This document shows, piece after piece, positions 8,134 to 16,048 of a stretch of 32,695 nucleotides of DNA. Positions within the stretch are counted from its first letter, which is position 1, and each line of letters begins with the position of its first letter. The notes below the pieces were generated by a model. It was not told where the DNA came from. It ran no database searches and was given only the letters and a program-made list of their open reading frames with translations. The stretch is from Streptomyces huiliensis (GTDB lineage Bacteria > Actinomycetota > Actinomycetes > Streptomycetales > Streptomycetaceae), in contig NZ_JAIQLH010000164.1 in assembly GCF_020037025.1 (NCBI RefSeq), positions 1 to 32,695 of the forward strand. The letters run 5' to 3'. Position numbers and translations under genes: made by a program.

Positions 8134-9084
8134 ATGCTCCGCGTCCACTTGACGGCGGAGGACCTCGCCCGGGTGCGGTTCGCGCCCCGGCCGGCGCCGC
8201 TCCAGGAGCTCAACGCGGCCCTGAGCATGCTCGTCCTGCCACGCGACGCACTGCTGTTCGGCCGGTGGCGGAACCGGTTGCTCCGCGCCCTGCCGCCCGC
8301 GGCGGAACCGCTCGCCGACCTCGTCCCCCTCGGGGCGGCGCCCCGCTTCCTCGACGTCTTCCACGACACCCTCGCGGACGGGCTGGACGCCGTCCGGGCC
8401 GCTCCCGGCCTGGTCCGCCCGGAGCTGGAACGCGTCCACGGCGGACGGCCGCCGGCCCCCTGGGCCCACCGGCTGCACGCGGACGACCCCGCCGCCTGGC
8501 AGCTCCTGCGCCGGGCCCAGCGGGCGGCGTTCGACACCGTCCTCGCGCCGGTGTGGCCGTTGGTCCAGGACCTCCACCGGGCCGAGTTCACCCGCCACGC
8601 GGTGACCGCCTCCGAACACGGCACCGGCGCGGCCCTCGCCGCCCTCGTCCCCGGCGGCCGGTTCCTGGGGACGATCTGGGAACTGCCGTCCCCCGACGAC
8701 CGCGACCTCCGCCCGGCCGGGCGCGGGCTGCTGCTCCTGCCCACCTTCCACTGGACGGGCCACCCGCTCGTCGCCGACCTCCCCGACGGCCCCCTCGGCC
8801 TCACCTACCCGGCCGGCCCCGGCCTCCCGCTCGACCCCGCCGGCACGGAGGGGCCGGCCGAACCGCTCTCCGCCGTCCTGGGCCGCACCCGCCTCGACAT
8901 CCTCCTCCTGCTCGCGAACGAGCACACCACCACCGGCCTCGCCCGCCACCTGGGCGTCAGCAACGCCACCGCCTCCGCCCACACCGCCGCCCTGCGAGGC
9001 GCGGGCCTGATCGCTTCGGCCCGCCGGGGCCGCTCGGTACTCCACCGCCGGACGGCGCTGGGGGACCTGCTGGTACGGCGCTGA
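8134..9084 (+). CDS. Winged-helix (ArsR-like) transcriptional regulator
   Basis: A 316-residue protein; ATG 8134 follows a strong GGGGAGGGGGG ribosome site. The long N-terminal part (about residues 1-240) is an Arg/Leu/Pro-rich domain without a recognised catalytic motif. The last about 75 residues form a helix-turn-helix: LGRTRLDILLLLANEHTTTGLARHLGVSNATASAHTAALRGAGLI, ending with a wing rich in Arg (SARRGRSVLHRRT). This is the layout of Streptomyces regulators with an ArsR-like domain at the C-terminus. It is transcribed divergently from the secreted hydrolase, its likely target. Its 3' end has been copied at 9607-9750. Confidence 0.85.
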   Translation: MLRVHLTAEDLARVRFAPRPAPLQELNAALSMLVLPRDALLFGRWRNRLLRALPPAAEPLADLVPLGAAPRFLDVFHDTLADGLDAVRAAPGLVRPELERVHGGRPPAPWAHRLHADDPAAWQLLRRAQRAAFDTVLAPVWPLVQDLHRAEFTRHAVTASEHGTGAALAALVPGGRFLGTIWELPSPDDRDLRPAGRGLLLLPTFHWTGHPLVADLPDGPLGLTYPAGPGLPLDPAGTEGPAEPLSAVLGRTRLDILLLLANEHTTTGLARHLGVSNATASAHTAALRGAGLIASARRGRSVLHRRTALGDLLVRR

Positions 9085-9131
9085 GGCGGGCGCGCCCGGA
9101 GCGCTTGGCGGGCATGCGGAGCCCTGGTCGG

Positions 9132-9506
9132 CTACGCTCCCGCCGCCCCCGCCTCCCCGATGTGCCGCCGGTAGGCCACCCCCAGCTCGCCCACGTTCAC
9201 CGAGGCGTGCACCACTCCCTCCGCCCCCGCCGTGTGCTCCCGCACCAGCGCCAGCACCGCCTCGCTCAGCGCGGCTTTCGCCTCGTCGGTCCGTCCGGGC
9301 AGCAGCGCGACCTCGACGTGTACGAGCGACTGCCCGGGCAGGGACTCCGCCACCACGACCTCCTCGCAGCGGCGGAAGCGTGTCTTGCAGTTGGTCACGG
9401 CGGTGTCCAGGATCCCGGCGGTCAGCGGGTGGAGCGCCGAGGCGAAGGCCCGGCGGTCGAAGGCGCCGGCCAGGGACTCCGAGTAGTCGACGGCGAAGTG
9501 CGGCAT
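9132..9506 (-). CDS. 5-carboxymethyl-2-hydroxymuconate Delta-isomerase (CHMI) family protein
   Basis: A 124-residue tautomerase-superfamily protein. After Met removal Pro would be residue 1, the catalytic proton-transfer residue of the family (start MPHFAVDYS, ATG 9506, with GGAG upstream). The body has the CHMI-like CKTRFRRCEE and LVHVEVALLPGRT segments. HpaF-type enzymes of this family isomerise a muconate in 4-hydroxyphenylacetate breakdown, but no other genes of that pathway are nearby and many actinobacterial homologues are unassigned. It lies between the winged-helix regulator and the copied fragment of that regulator, on the opposite strand. The family assignment is good; the substrate is unknown. 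Confidence 0.85.
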   Translation of the reverse strand: MPHFAVDYSESLAGAFDRRAFASALHPLTAGILDTAVTNCKTRFRRCEEVVVAESLPGQSLVHVEVALLPGRTDEAKAALSEAVLALVREHTAGAEGVVHASVNVGELGVAYRRHIGEAGAAGA

Positions 9507-9606
9507 GAAGGGCTCCAGACATGCGGTACGAGCGAGCGGATACGGCGATCGAGTGATCATCCTCTCGCACGCCTCCAGCGGTGCCGACTTGCCTGCCTCG
9601 CCTCTC

Positions 9607-9750
9607 CCACCGCCTCCGCCCACACCGCCGCCCCGCGCGGCGCGGGCCTGGTCGCCTCGGCCCGCCGGGGCCGCCGCGCAGTGCTCCACCGCCGGACGGC
9701 GCCGGGGGACCTGCCGGTACGGCGCTGAGGTGGACGCCCCCGGAAAACGC
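9607..9750 (+). pseudogene. Duplicated 3' fragment of the winged-helix regulator gene
   Basis: This stretch copies 8966-9104 of the regulator gene with scattered substitutions. The copied part encodes the end of the recognition helix, the wing and the C-terminus (TASAHTAAPRGAGLVASARRG, then VLHRRTAPGDLPVRR and a stop at 9726-9728). Similarity continues about 20 bp past the stop. One extra codon (three bases) is present in the Arg-rich wing. No start codon, N-terminal domain or full helix-turn-helix is present, so it is a gene remnant rather than a gene. Homology starts abruptly at its 5' side. Confidence 0.85.
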
Positions 9751-9779
9751 CCCCCCAACGGCGTCCGCCCCGTTCCTCC

Positions 9780-10205
9780 TCAGCTTCGCCGCAGCCCCAC
9801 GTACTGCAGGATCGCGAAGCCGCCCACCACCAGCCCCTGCAGCACCGTCCACACCGTGCCGACCGACGTGGCCCCGAGCGTGTCCTCCGCGGCCACGACA
9901 AGGCTGCCGAGGGCCCATATGGCGTTGAGCGCCACCACGGTCAGGCCGGCGGCCCGGCCGACCGTCTTCCGGGTGGCCACCACCAGGACGCCGACGGCGT
10001 AGACGGCGAGGAAGGCCCCGACCGGGTACTGGACGGCCGTCGAGAAGCCGAGGAACGAGTCGAGGACGCCGGCGAGGGCCAGGTAGCCGATGCCGTTGGC
10101 ACCGGTGACGGCGGCGTCGAGCAGGAACGCGAACCGGACGAACCGGTCGGTACCGGCGGTCCGGGCCGATGCGGCGACGGTGGGGGAGTACGGGGTCGTG
10201 GCCAT
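9780..10205 (-). CDS. Four-helix integral membrane protein of unknown function
   Basis: A 141-residue protein; ATG 10205 is preceded by AGGAGAGGAAGAG. After a 20-residue polar N-terminus there are four hydrophobic segments, roughly residues 27-48, 60-77, 87-103 and 115-136, with the short motif DAAVTGANGIGYLAL at the first. Similar small four-span proteins are common in Streptomyces as uncharacterised membrane proteins. No catalytic residues are evident. It is not in an obvious operon. Confidence 0.8.
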   Translation of the reverse strand: MATTPYSPTVAASARTAGTDRFVRFAFLLDAAVTGANGIGYLALAGVLDSFLGFSTAVQYPVGAFLAVYAVGVLVVATRKTVGRAAGLTVVALNAIWALGSLVVAAEDTLGATSVGTVWTVLQGLVVGGFAILQYVGLRRS

Positions 10206-10440
10206 GGGGCTCTTCCTCTCCTGGGGCCTGGGCCTCCGGGGTGGCTTCCGGAGCGGCGGACGCGGGGCCGGGCGGAACGGGAGGCGGTCGCCCCGCGCTT
10301 CACCGGCCCGGCACGGCCGACGCTATGCCGGTCCGGCGAGCACCGCGATTACCTCGCGGGTAGGGGCGGGAGCGGCCCGCGCCCCGGCCTCATGCCGTCC
10401 ACCGACTTGCCCGCCCTGTCACCCCCGCCACACTGGAACC

Positions 10441-11304
10441 ATGCCCGAACTGCCGGAGGTCGAGGCCCTCGCCGCCTTCCTGGGCGAGCGGCTGGCCGGC
10501 CGCACGGTCGAGACGGTGCGGCCGGTCGCGGTGAGCGTGCTCAAGACGTACGATCCGCCGCTCACCGCCCTGGAGGGGCGGCCGGTGGCCGGGGTCCTGC
10601 GGCACGGCAAGTTCCTGGACCTCGCCGCCGAGGGCGGCCCCCACCTCGTCCTCCACCTCGCCCGGGCCGGCTGGCCGCGCTGGCAGGACGCCCTCCCGGC
10701 CGCCCCGCCGCGTCCCGGCAAGGGGCCGCTCGCCCTGCGCGTCCGGCTGGCCGACGGCGCCGGCTTCGACGTGACCGAGGCGGGCACCCAGAAGCGCGTC
10801 GCCGCCTACTGCGTGCACGACCCCGCCGACGTGCCCGGCATCGCCCGCCTCGGCCCCGACCCGCTGGCCGACGCGTTCACCCGCGACGTCTTCACCGGGC
10901 TGCTGAGCGGCGAACGCAGGCAGGTCAAGGGCTTCCTCCGGGACCAGAGCGTGATCGCCGGAATCGGCAACGCGTACTCCGACGAGATCCTGCACGCCGC
11001 CCGGATGTCCCCGTTCAAGCCGACGTCGAGCCTGACGGACGCCGAGGCCGACGCCCTCTACGAGGCGCTGCGGACGACGCTCCGGGACGCCGTCGAACGC
11101 TCGCGCGGGCAGGCCGCCGCCGGCCTGAAGGCCGAGAAGAAGAGCGGCCTGCGGGTGCACGGGCGGACGGGGGAGCCCTGCCCGGTCTGCGGCGACACCA
11201 TCCGCGAGGTGTCGTTCAGCGACTCGTCGCTCCAGTACTGCCCCACCTGCCAGACGGGCGGGAAGCCGCTGGCCGACCGGCGGCTGTCCCGGCTGCTCAA
11301 GTAA
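10441..11304 (+). CDS. Fpg/Nei-family DNA glycosylase
   Basis: A 287-residue base-excision repair enzyme. The start MPELPEVE gives the catalytic Pro2 and Glu3, and Lys57 in RHGKFLD matches the conserved Fpg lysine. RDQSVIAGIGNAYSDEIL is the helix-two-turn-helix region. A zinc finger is formed by Cys247, Cys250, Cys267 and Cys270. It should remove oxidised bases and cleave the abasic strand. The finger lacks the DNA-contacting Arg found before the third Cys in classical Fpg (SSLQYC here) and is followed by a 17-residue basic tail. This is the form seen in a second actinobacterial Fpg/Nei group, so substrate preference may differ from MutM. Confidence 0.93.
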   Translation: MPELPEVEALAAFLGERLAGRTVETVRPVAVSVLKTYDPPLTALEGRPVAGVLRHGKFLDLAAEGGPHLVLHLARAGWPRWQDALPAAPPRPGKGPLALRVRLADGAGFDVTEAGTQKRVAAYCVHDPADVPGIARLGPDPLADAFTRDVFTGLLSGERRQVKGFLRDQSVIAGIGNAYSDEILHAARMSPFKPTSSLTDAEADALYEALRTTLRDAVERSRGQAAAGLKAEKKSGLRVHGRTGEPCPVCGDTIREVSFSDSSLQYCPTCQTGGKPLADRRLSRLLK

Positions 11305-11384
11305 CGCCGGACCAGTAGCGCGGGACCAGTAACGCCGGACCAGTAGCGCCGGACCAGTAACGCGGGATCAGTAGCGCGGAGTCA
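11301..11384. repeat. Six tandem copies of a 14-bp repeat between convergent genes
   Basis: Units start at 11301, 11315, 11329, 11343, 11357 and 11371, with consensus GTARCGCSGGACCA. Position 4 alternates A, G, A, G, A, G, so the higher-order period is 28 bp. The first unit contains the glycosylase TAA stop, and the last contains the permease TGA stop on the other strand. The array fills the whole intergenic space. Confidence 0.95.
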
Positions 11385-12824
11385 GTCCCGCGGCACCCCG
11401 CGCGCGTCCGCGTGCGCCAGCTCCGAGTGCCGGTACGAGTAGGTGAAGTACACGACGAGTCCGATCAGGAACCACACCGCGAACCGCACCCACGTCTGCC
11501 ACGCCAGATACGTGATCAGCCAGATCGAGGCGGCCACCCCGATGCCCGGGACCACCGGCACGCCCGGGCAGCGGAAGCCGCGCGGGAGCTCCGGCCGCTT
11601 GTAGCGGAGCACGATCACGGCGGTGCAGACCACGGCGAAGGCCAGCAGGATCCCGATGTTGGTGAGTTCGGCGGCCTCGCCGATCGGCACGAACCCCGCG
11701 ATGAGCGCCGAGGCGACGCCCACGATCCAGGTGACGCGGGTCGGTACGTGGCGCGTCGGGTGGGTGTGCGCGAACCACTTGGGCAGCAGCCCGTCGCGGC
11801 TCATCGCGAACCACACACGCGTCACGCCCAGCATGAACGTGAACATGACGGTGAGGATGCCGATGATGGCTCCCACCGCGACGACGTCCGCGATGCCGCC
11901 CAGCCCCACCGACTTGAAGGCCGTGGAGAAACCGCTCTCCTTGTCGATGTCCTTGTAGTCCTGCATGCCCGTCAGCACCAGGCACGCCAGCACGTACAGC
12001 ACCATCGAGATGCCCAGCGAGTACAGGATCGCCCGGGGCATGTGCCGCTGCGCGTCCTTGGACTCCTCGGCGGCCGTGGACATCGCGTCGTACCCGAAGA
12101 CCGCGAAGAAGACGGTGGCGGCGCCGGTGAACGCGCCGCTCACGCCGAACGGGAAGAAGGGGTGGTAGTTCGAGCTCTTCACGTGGAAGAAGCCGACGAT
12201 CACCACCAGCAGCACGACCAGGATCTTCAGACCGACCACGATCGTCTCGAAACGCGCCGCGCTCTTGATGCCCAGGGTGAGCAGGTAGGCGATCAGCAGG
12301 CAGAGCACGGCGGCGAACAGGTCCACCTTGTGACCGTCGCCGGTGCCGGGCGCGCCCAGCATCCAGTGCGGGAGGTTCGCCCCCGACTCGGTCACCAGGA
12401 AGTTGACGTAGCCGGAGATGCCGATGGCGACGACGGAGACGATGGCCGTGTACTCCAGCAGCAGGTCCCAGCCGATGAACCAGCCGGCGACCTCGCCCAG
12501 CACCGCGTAGCCGTAGGTGTAGGCGGAGCCCGCGCGCGGGATGAGGCCCGCGAACTCCGCGTAGGAGAACGCCGCCGCCGCGCTGGCGATGCCCGCGATG
12601 AGGAACGAGACGAGCACCGCCGGACCGGCCGTGCCGTTGGCGATCGTCCCGGCGAGGCTGAAGATGCCGGCGCCGATGATGCCGCCGACGCCGATGGCCG
12701 TGAGCTGCCACAGCCCGAGCGTGCGGGTCAGGTGCTCGCCATGTGCCTCCGCCGTCTCCGCTTCCTCGATGGTCTCGATCGGTTTGCGGCGCAGCATGCC
12801 GTGACCGGCCCGGAGCCCTGCCAT
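11382..12824 (-). CDS. Cationic amino acid transporter-type APC permease
   Basis: A 480-residue membrane transporter. ATG 12824 has GGAGAGGACAGGAC upstream. The first helix carries the APC signature GVGGIIGAGIFSLAG, and the second region reads SYAEFAGLIPRAGSAYTYGYAVLGE. Later blocks are FFAVFGYDAMSTAAEESKDA, typical of CAT/YfnA-like permeases, and GLLPKWFAHTHPTRHVPTR. About 12-13 helices are seen and the C-terminus is short. It should transport an amino acid, probably cationic or branched. Its stop codon lies in the last copy of the 14-bp tandem repeat. It lies about 90 bp downstream of the mannosidase gene, on the same strand, and might be co-transcribed with it. Confidence 0.92.
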   Translation of the reverse strand: MAGLRAGHGMLRRKPIETIEEAETAEAHGEHLTRTLGLWQLTAIGVGGIIGAGIFSLAGTIANGTAGPAVLVSFLIAGIASAAAAFSYAEFAGLIPRAGSAYTYGYAVLGEVAGWFIGWDLLLEYTAIVSVVAIGISGYVNFLVTESGANLPHWMLGAPGTGDGHKVDLFAAVLCLLIAYLLTLGIKSAARFETIVVGLKILVVLLVVIVGFFHVKSSNYHPFFPFGVSGAFTGAATVFFAVFGYDAMSTAAEESKDAQRHMPRAILYSLGISMVLYVLACLVLTGMQDYKDIDKESGFSTAFKSVGLGGIADVVAVGAIIGILTVMFTFMLGVTRVWFAMSRDGLLPKWFAHTHPTRHVPTRVTWIVGVASALIAGFVPIGEAAELTNIGILLAFAVVCTAVIVLRYKRPELPRGFRCPGVPVVPGIGVAASIWLITYLAWQTWVRFAVWFLIGLVVYFTYSYRHSELAHADARGVPRD

Positions 12825-12916
12825 GTCCTGTCCTCTCCTCGGCGGACGCTGACGGCGGCTCATGATGGTGCACGGCGAGCGGCGACGGAAGACGCCGCTC
12901 CGGTACCGTCCGGCCT

Positions 12917-15355
12917 TCAGCCGATCCGTGTTCCGCCGATGGCGGGCACCGGGGCCGACCGTCCGGTGCCCCAGTGGCCCGGCTTCGGGCCGACGGTCAG
13001 CTCCAGCCGCTCCGCGCGCCGGAGCGCCGCCGTCGTCAGGTACGTCCGGTCGAAGGCGGTGCCGTCCAGCCGGGCGGTCTGGATGTAGCGGTCCGTGGCG
13101 GAGGTGCCGGGTGTGGTCACCGTGAAGCGGCCGTGCGGGTACCAGCGGCGGTCCAGCCGCAGCTCGACGCGGTCGAACACCGGGGTGCTCAGCCCCCACA
13201 CGTCCGTCCCGGGCCGCACCGGGTAGACGCCGATGGCGGAGAGGACCATCCAGGACGACATCGTGCCCAGGTCGTCGTTGCCGGTCATGCCGTCGGGCGT
13301 GTCCGTGAAAAGGGTGAGCGCGGCGTGGACGACGTCCGTGGTCTTCCAGGGCCGTCCGGTGGAGAGGTACGTGTACGGGGCGATGAGGTCCGGCTCGTTC
13401 TGCGGGTTGTACTTGTCGGCGTTGTAGTAGTCGTACGGGCCGTGCACCCACACCTCGCGGGCGGTGCGGGCCGGGTTGGCGAGCAGTCTGTCGTAGGCGA
13501 AGAAGGCGTCGAGCCGCTTCTCCGCCGCCTCCCGGCCGCCGATGAGCTCGATCATTCCCGGCAGGTCCTGCGGCACCAGCCACTGGTACTGCCAGGCGGT
13601 GCCCTCGTGGAAGCCTGGGCTCTTCGCCGGGTCGGCGGAGCCGGTGAACGCGCCCTTGGCGTCGCGGGGGCGGAAGAAGCCCGTCGCCGGGTCGAACAGC
13701 TTGCGGTAGTTGCGGGACCGGTCCGCGTAGCGGCGGGCGTCGTCGTGGTGGCCGAGCGCCTCCGCCATCTCCGCCAGGACGCCGTCGGCCAGCGCGTATT
13801 CGAGGGTGGCGGAGGCGCCCTGCTGGAGGTCGGAGTCGCCGGGCTTGTGCCGGGACAGCTCGGGGGCGAGCGGAACGTAACCGTCCGCCAGATAGCGCTC
13901 GTTGCCGTCCCGGCCCGCGTACGGGGAGTCGGCGGGCGGCACCCCGTCCGCGTTCCGCTTCAGCGCCTTGTACGCCTCCTCCTCGTGACCCGTGAGCAGC
14001 CCGTGGCGGTAGGCGTTGGTGAGGTACGGGGTGACGGGGTCGCCGGTCATGATGTTGGTCTCGACCGGGCCGTACCCCCACTTGGGCAGCCACCCGCCCT
14101 CGGCGTCGATCCGCAGCACGGACAGCGCCATGTCACGGGCCTCGGCCGGCGCGAGCAGGGCCAGGAACTGGGCCTGGGTGCGGTAGGTGTCCCAGAGCGA
14201 CCAGTTCTGGTAGTACGTGAACCCCTTGGCCTCGTGCGGCTTCCCGTCCCAGCCGGTGTAGCGGCCGTCGGTGTCGCTGCCGGTGTTGGGAGAGAGGAAC
14301 GAGCGGTAGAGCGCGGAGTGGAACGTGCGGCGCAGCGTCCGGCTCCCGCCCTGGACGGCGACGTCGCCGAGCCGCTTCTCCCACGCGGCGCGCGCCGCCT
14401 CGGCCGTCCGGTCGAAACCGGCCTCCTCGGCCGCCAGGTTGCGCCCGGCGCCGTCCGCGTCCACGTAGCTCACGGCGGTGCTCGCCTCGACCCGCGGCTC
14501 GGTACGGGTGTCGAAACGCACCCAGGCGCCGTTCCGGCCGGTCCCGGACGAGGCCCGGGAGCCGGTCGTCACCCGCTCGCCCTCCCAGGTGCCGTAGGCG
14601 GCGAACGGCCGGTCGAAGCGGGTCAGTGTGTACACCGTGTACGGCCGGGTGTCCTGGCAGAAGCCGCGCCCGGTGACCGCGGCCCGTACCGTCCGGTCGT
14701 CGACGATCTCCACGCTGCTGGAGACGCCCTTGTGCAGCGACTGTCCGGCGTTGATCAGGACGTTGGCCTTGTCGGTGGCCGGGAAGGTGAAGCGCTGGCG
14801 GCCGGTACGGGTGGTGGCCGTGAGCTCGGCGGTGATGCCGGAGCCGAGCTTGACGCGGTAGTACCCGGGGTGGGCGGCCTCGTCCGCGTGCGAGAAGGCG
14901 GCGGCGTACTTGGCGTTGTCGGTCTCGTTCACCTCCCCCGTGGTCGGCAGCACGGGCAGGTCCCCGCCGATCCGGCAGCCGACTCCCGAGAGGTGGACGG
15001 CCGAGAAGCCGCGGATGTGGGTGTCCTGGTAGCCGTACCCGGTCGCGTGACCGGTGTCGGGCGAGAGCTGCACCATGCCGAACGGGACGGCGGCTCCGGG
15101 GAAGGTGTTGCCCTCGTTCTTGGTGCCGATGAAGGGGTTGACGAGGTCGGTGAGACGCTCGGCGGCGGCTTCCTGGGCCGGGGGCGGGTCGGTGAGTGAG
15201 GTGTGGGTGGCGTGGGCGGCGGGAGAGGCGGGCGCCGGGGGCGCGAGACCGGCCGTACCCCCCAGCGCCGCCGCCAGGGCGAGCAGGGCGACCTTCGCGC
15301 GCAGGGTCATCTTGGCGCGCGGCCGCGGCGGTCGTCCGGTCCGTCTCCGTCTCAT
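12917..15355 (-). CDS. Secreted GH92 alpha-mannosidase
   Basis: An 812-residue precursor starting at ATG 15355 (GAGGGA 8 nt upstream). A signal peptide follows a basic N-terminus (LRAKVALLALAAALGGTAGLA, cleavage near ASPAAHA). GH92 motifs appear in order: VNPFIGT, FPGAAVPFGMVQLSPDTG, FSAVHLSGVGCR, FTYYQNWSLWDTYRT, EGTAWQYQW, and GNDDLGTMSSWMV at about 692-704 with the acidic pair Asp694-Asp695. GH92 enzymes are Ca2+-dependent exo-alpha-mannosidases that invert configuration and trim mannosides from glycans. Here it would act outside the cell. The family length is normal. The bond specificity (1,2, 1,3 or other) cannot be read. Confidence 0.95.
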   Translation of the reverse strand: MRRRRTGRPPRPRAKMTLRAKVALLALAAALGGTAGLAPPAPASPAAHATHTSLTDPPPAQEAAAERLTDLVNPFIGTKNEGNTFPGAAVPFGMVQLSPDTGHATGYGYQDTHIRGFSAVHLSGVGCRIGGDLPVLPTTGEVNETDNAKYAAAFSHADEAAHPGYYRVKLGSGITAELTATTRTGRQRFTFPATDKANVLINAGQSLHKGVSSSVEIVDDRTVRAAVTGRGFCQDTRPYTVYTLTRFDRPFAAYGTWEGERVTTGSRASSGTGRNGAWVRFDTRTEPRVEASTAVSYVDADGAGRNLAAEEAGFDRTAEAARAAWEKRLGDVAVQGGSRTLRRTFHSALYRSFLSPNTGSDTDGRYTGWDGKPHEAKGFTYYQNWSLWDTYRTQAQFLALLAPAEARDMALSVLRIDAEGGWLPKWGYGPVETNIMTGDPVTPYLTNAYRHGLLTGHEEEAYKALKRNADGVPPADSPYAGRDGNERYLADGYVPLAPELSRHKPGDSDLQQGASATLEYALADGVLAEMAEALGHHDDARRYADRSRNYRKLFDPATGFFRPRDAKGAFTGSADPAKSPGFHEGTAWQYQWLVPQDLPGMIELIGGREAAEKRLDAFFAYDRLLANPARTAREVWVHGPYDYYNADKYNPQNEPDLIAPYTYLSTGRPWKTTDVVHAALTLFTDTPDGMTGNDDLGTMSSWMVLSAIGVYPVRPGTDVWGLSTPVFDRVELRLDRRWYPHGRFTVTTPGTSATDRYIQTARLDGTAFDRTYLTTAALRRAERLELTVGPKPGHWGTGRSAPVPAIGGTRIG

Positions 15356-16048
15356 CGTCCACGTCCCTCGCGTGCCGGCGGAAGGGTTCTCGGCGCGGAT
15401 CGTGCGCCCCCGCACCACTGTCACGGGGGAGGCTCGTCCCCGAGGGGCGGGGAGTCAAGGATGCGCCGCGTGGTGGGCGTGGTGTTCCGGCCGCCCGGAG
15501 GAGGCTCCGCGACGGGGGTGCGGCGACGGGCGCGGGGGAGCCCCGGGGCAGGCGAACTGCCGGTGTACGGCGGGGAATGACGGTGCCTTGGGGGGTGGGG
15601 TCGGTGTACAGTACGGACGTTCTGATCGAACGATTGACGGAACGACAGTCTTTTCGTAGGGCAATCGCAGGCGGCATCGGACCGCCATGGGTCGCGGTAC
15701 CACTTCCCGCGCTGGCCTCGGGGGCGGCAGGCCGGGTCTCAGGGGAACGGCGGGGCTGACAGTGGGGGACGACGACCGCGTCCGGGGGGTGCGCGGGAGC
15801 CGGCGGCGAACACGGCCACCGGCTCAGCCGCGGTTGCGCGCTGCCGCACATGCTCCCGGCGCACTCGCCGGCCCACTCCGGTCTTCCGTCTCTCCAACCG
15901 CCGCCGGACCAGGGCGCCACCACCGTCCCGTCCGCCTCATCCGCCGTCCGCACCGCGCTGGTGCCGCGTCGCCCGACGGGCGGCGTGCGATGCGCCGGTC
16001 TTCCGTACGCCGGCGTTCCGCCGCTGACCTCCTGAGGAGAGAAACCGC
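15356..16048. other. Long divergent intergenic region
   Basis: About 690 bp between the mannosidase and the sortase-substrate gene. A less GC-rich patch at about 15600-15665 carries promoter- and operator-like sequence. The open frames crossing the rest are Arg/Pro/Gly-rich, lack ribosome sites and resemble nothing I know, so I call no gene. No riboswitch blocks were found. Confidence 0.5.
15608..15662. promoter_or_regulatory. Candidate divergent promoter with palindromic operator
   Basis: CGTTC-TGATC-GAACG at 15618-15632 is a 15-bp palindrome with 5-bp arms. A second GAACGA follows at 15640-15645. On the plus strand TTGACG (15634-15639) could be a -35 with a weak -10 17 bp on. On the minus strand, TACTGT (revcomp of 15608-15613) could be the mannosidase -10. 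Inference from motifs only. Confidence 0.35.

Noticed and set aside
9132..9758. Longer 208-codon version of the tautomerase-like gene
   Set aside because: The extra N-terminus is the antisense of the duplicated regulator fragment; MPHF at 9506 gives the catalytic Pro and has a ribosome site.
11301..11384. CRISPR array
   Set aside because: Units are directly adjacent 14-mers without spacers, and no cas genes are present.
12974..15199. 741-codon plus-strand frame opposite the GH92 gene
   Set aside because: Composition is Gly/Val/Arg-biased as expected for an antisense shadow of a high-GC gene, with no motifs; the minus strand carries complete GH92 signatures.
15356..16048. Cobalamin riboswitch before the helical-barrel protein
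   Set aside because: None of the conserved B12-box or aptamer blocks seen at 4338-4545 occur here.
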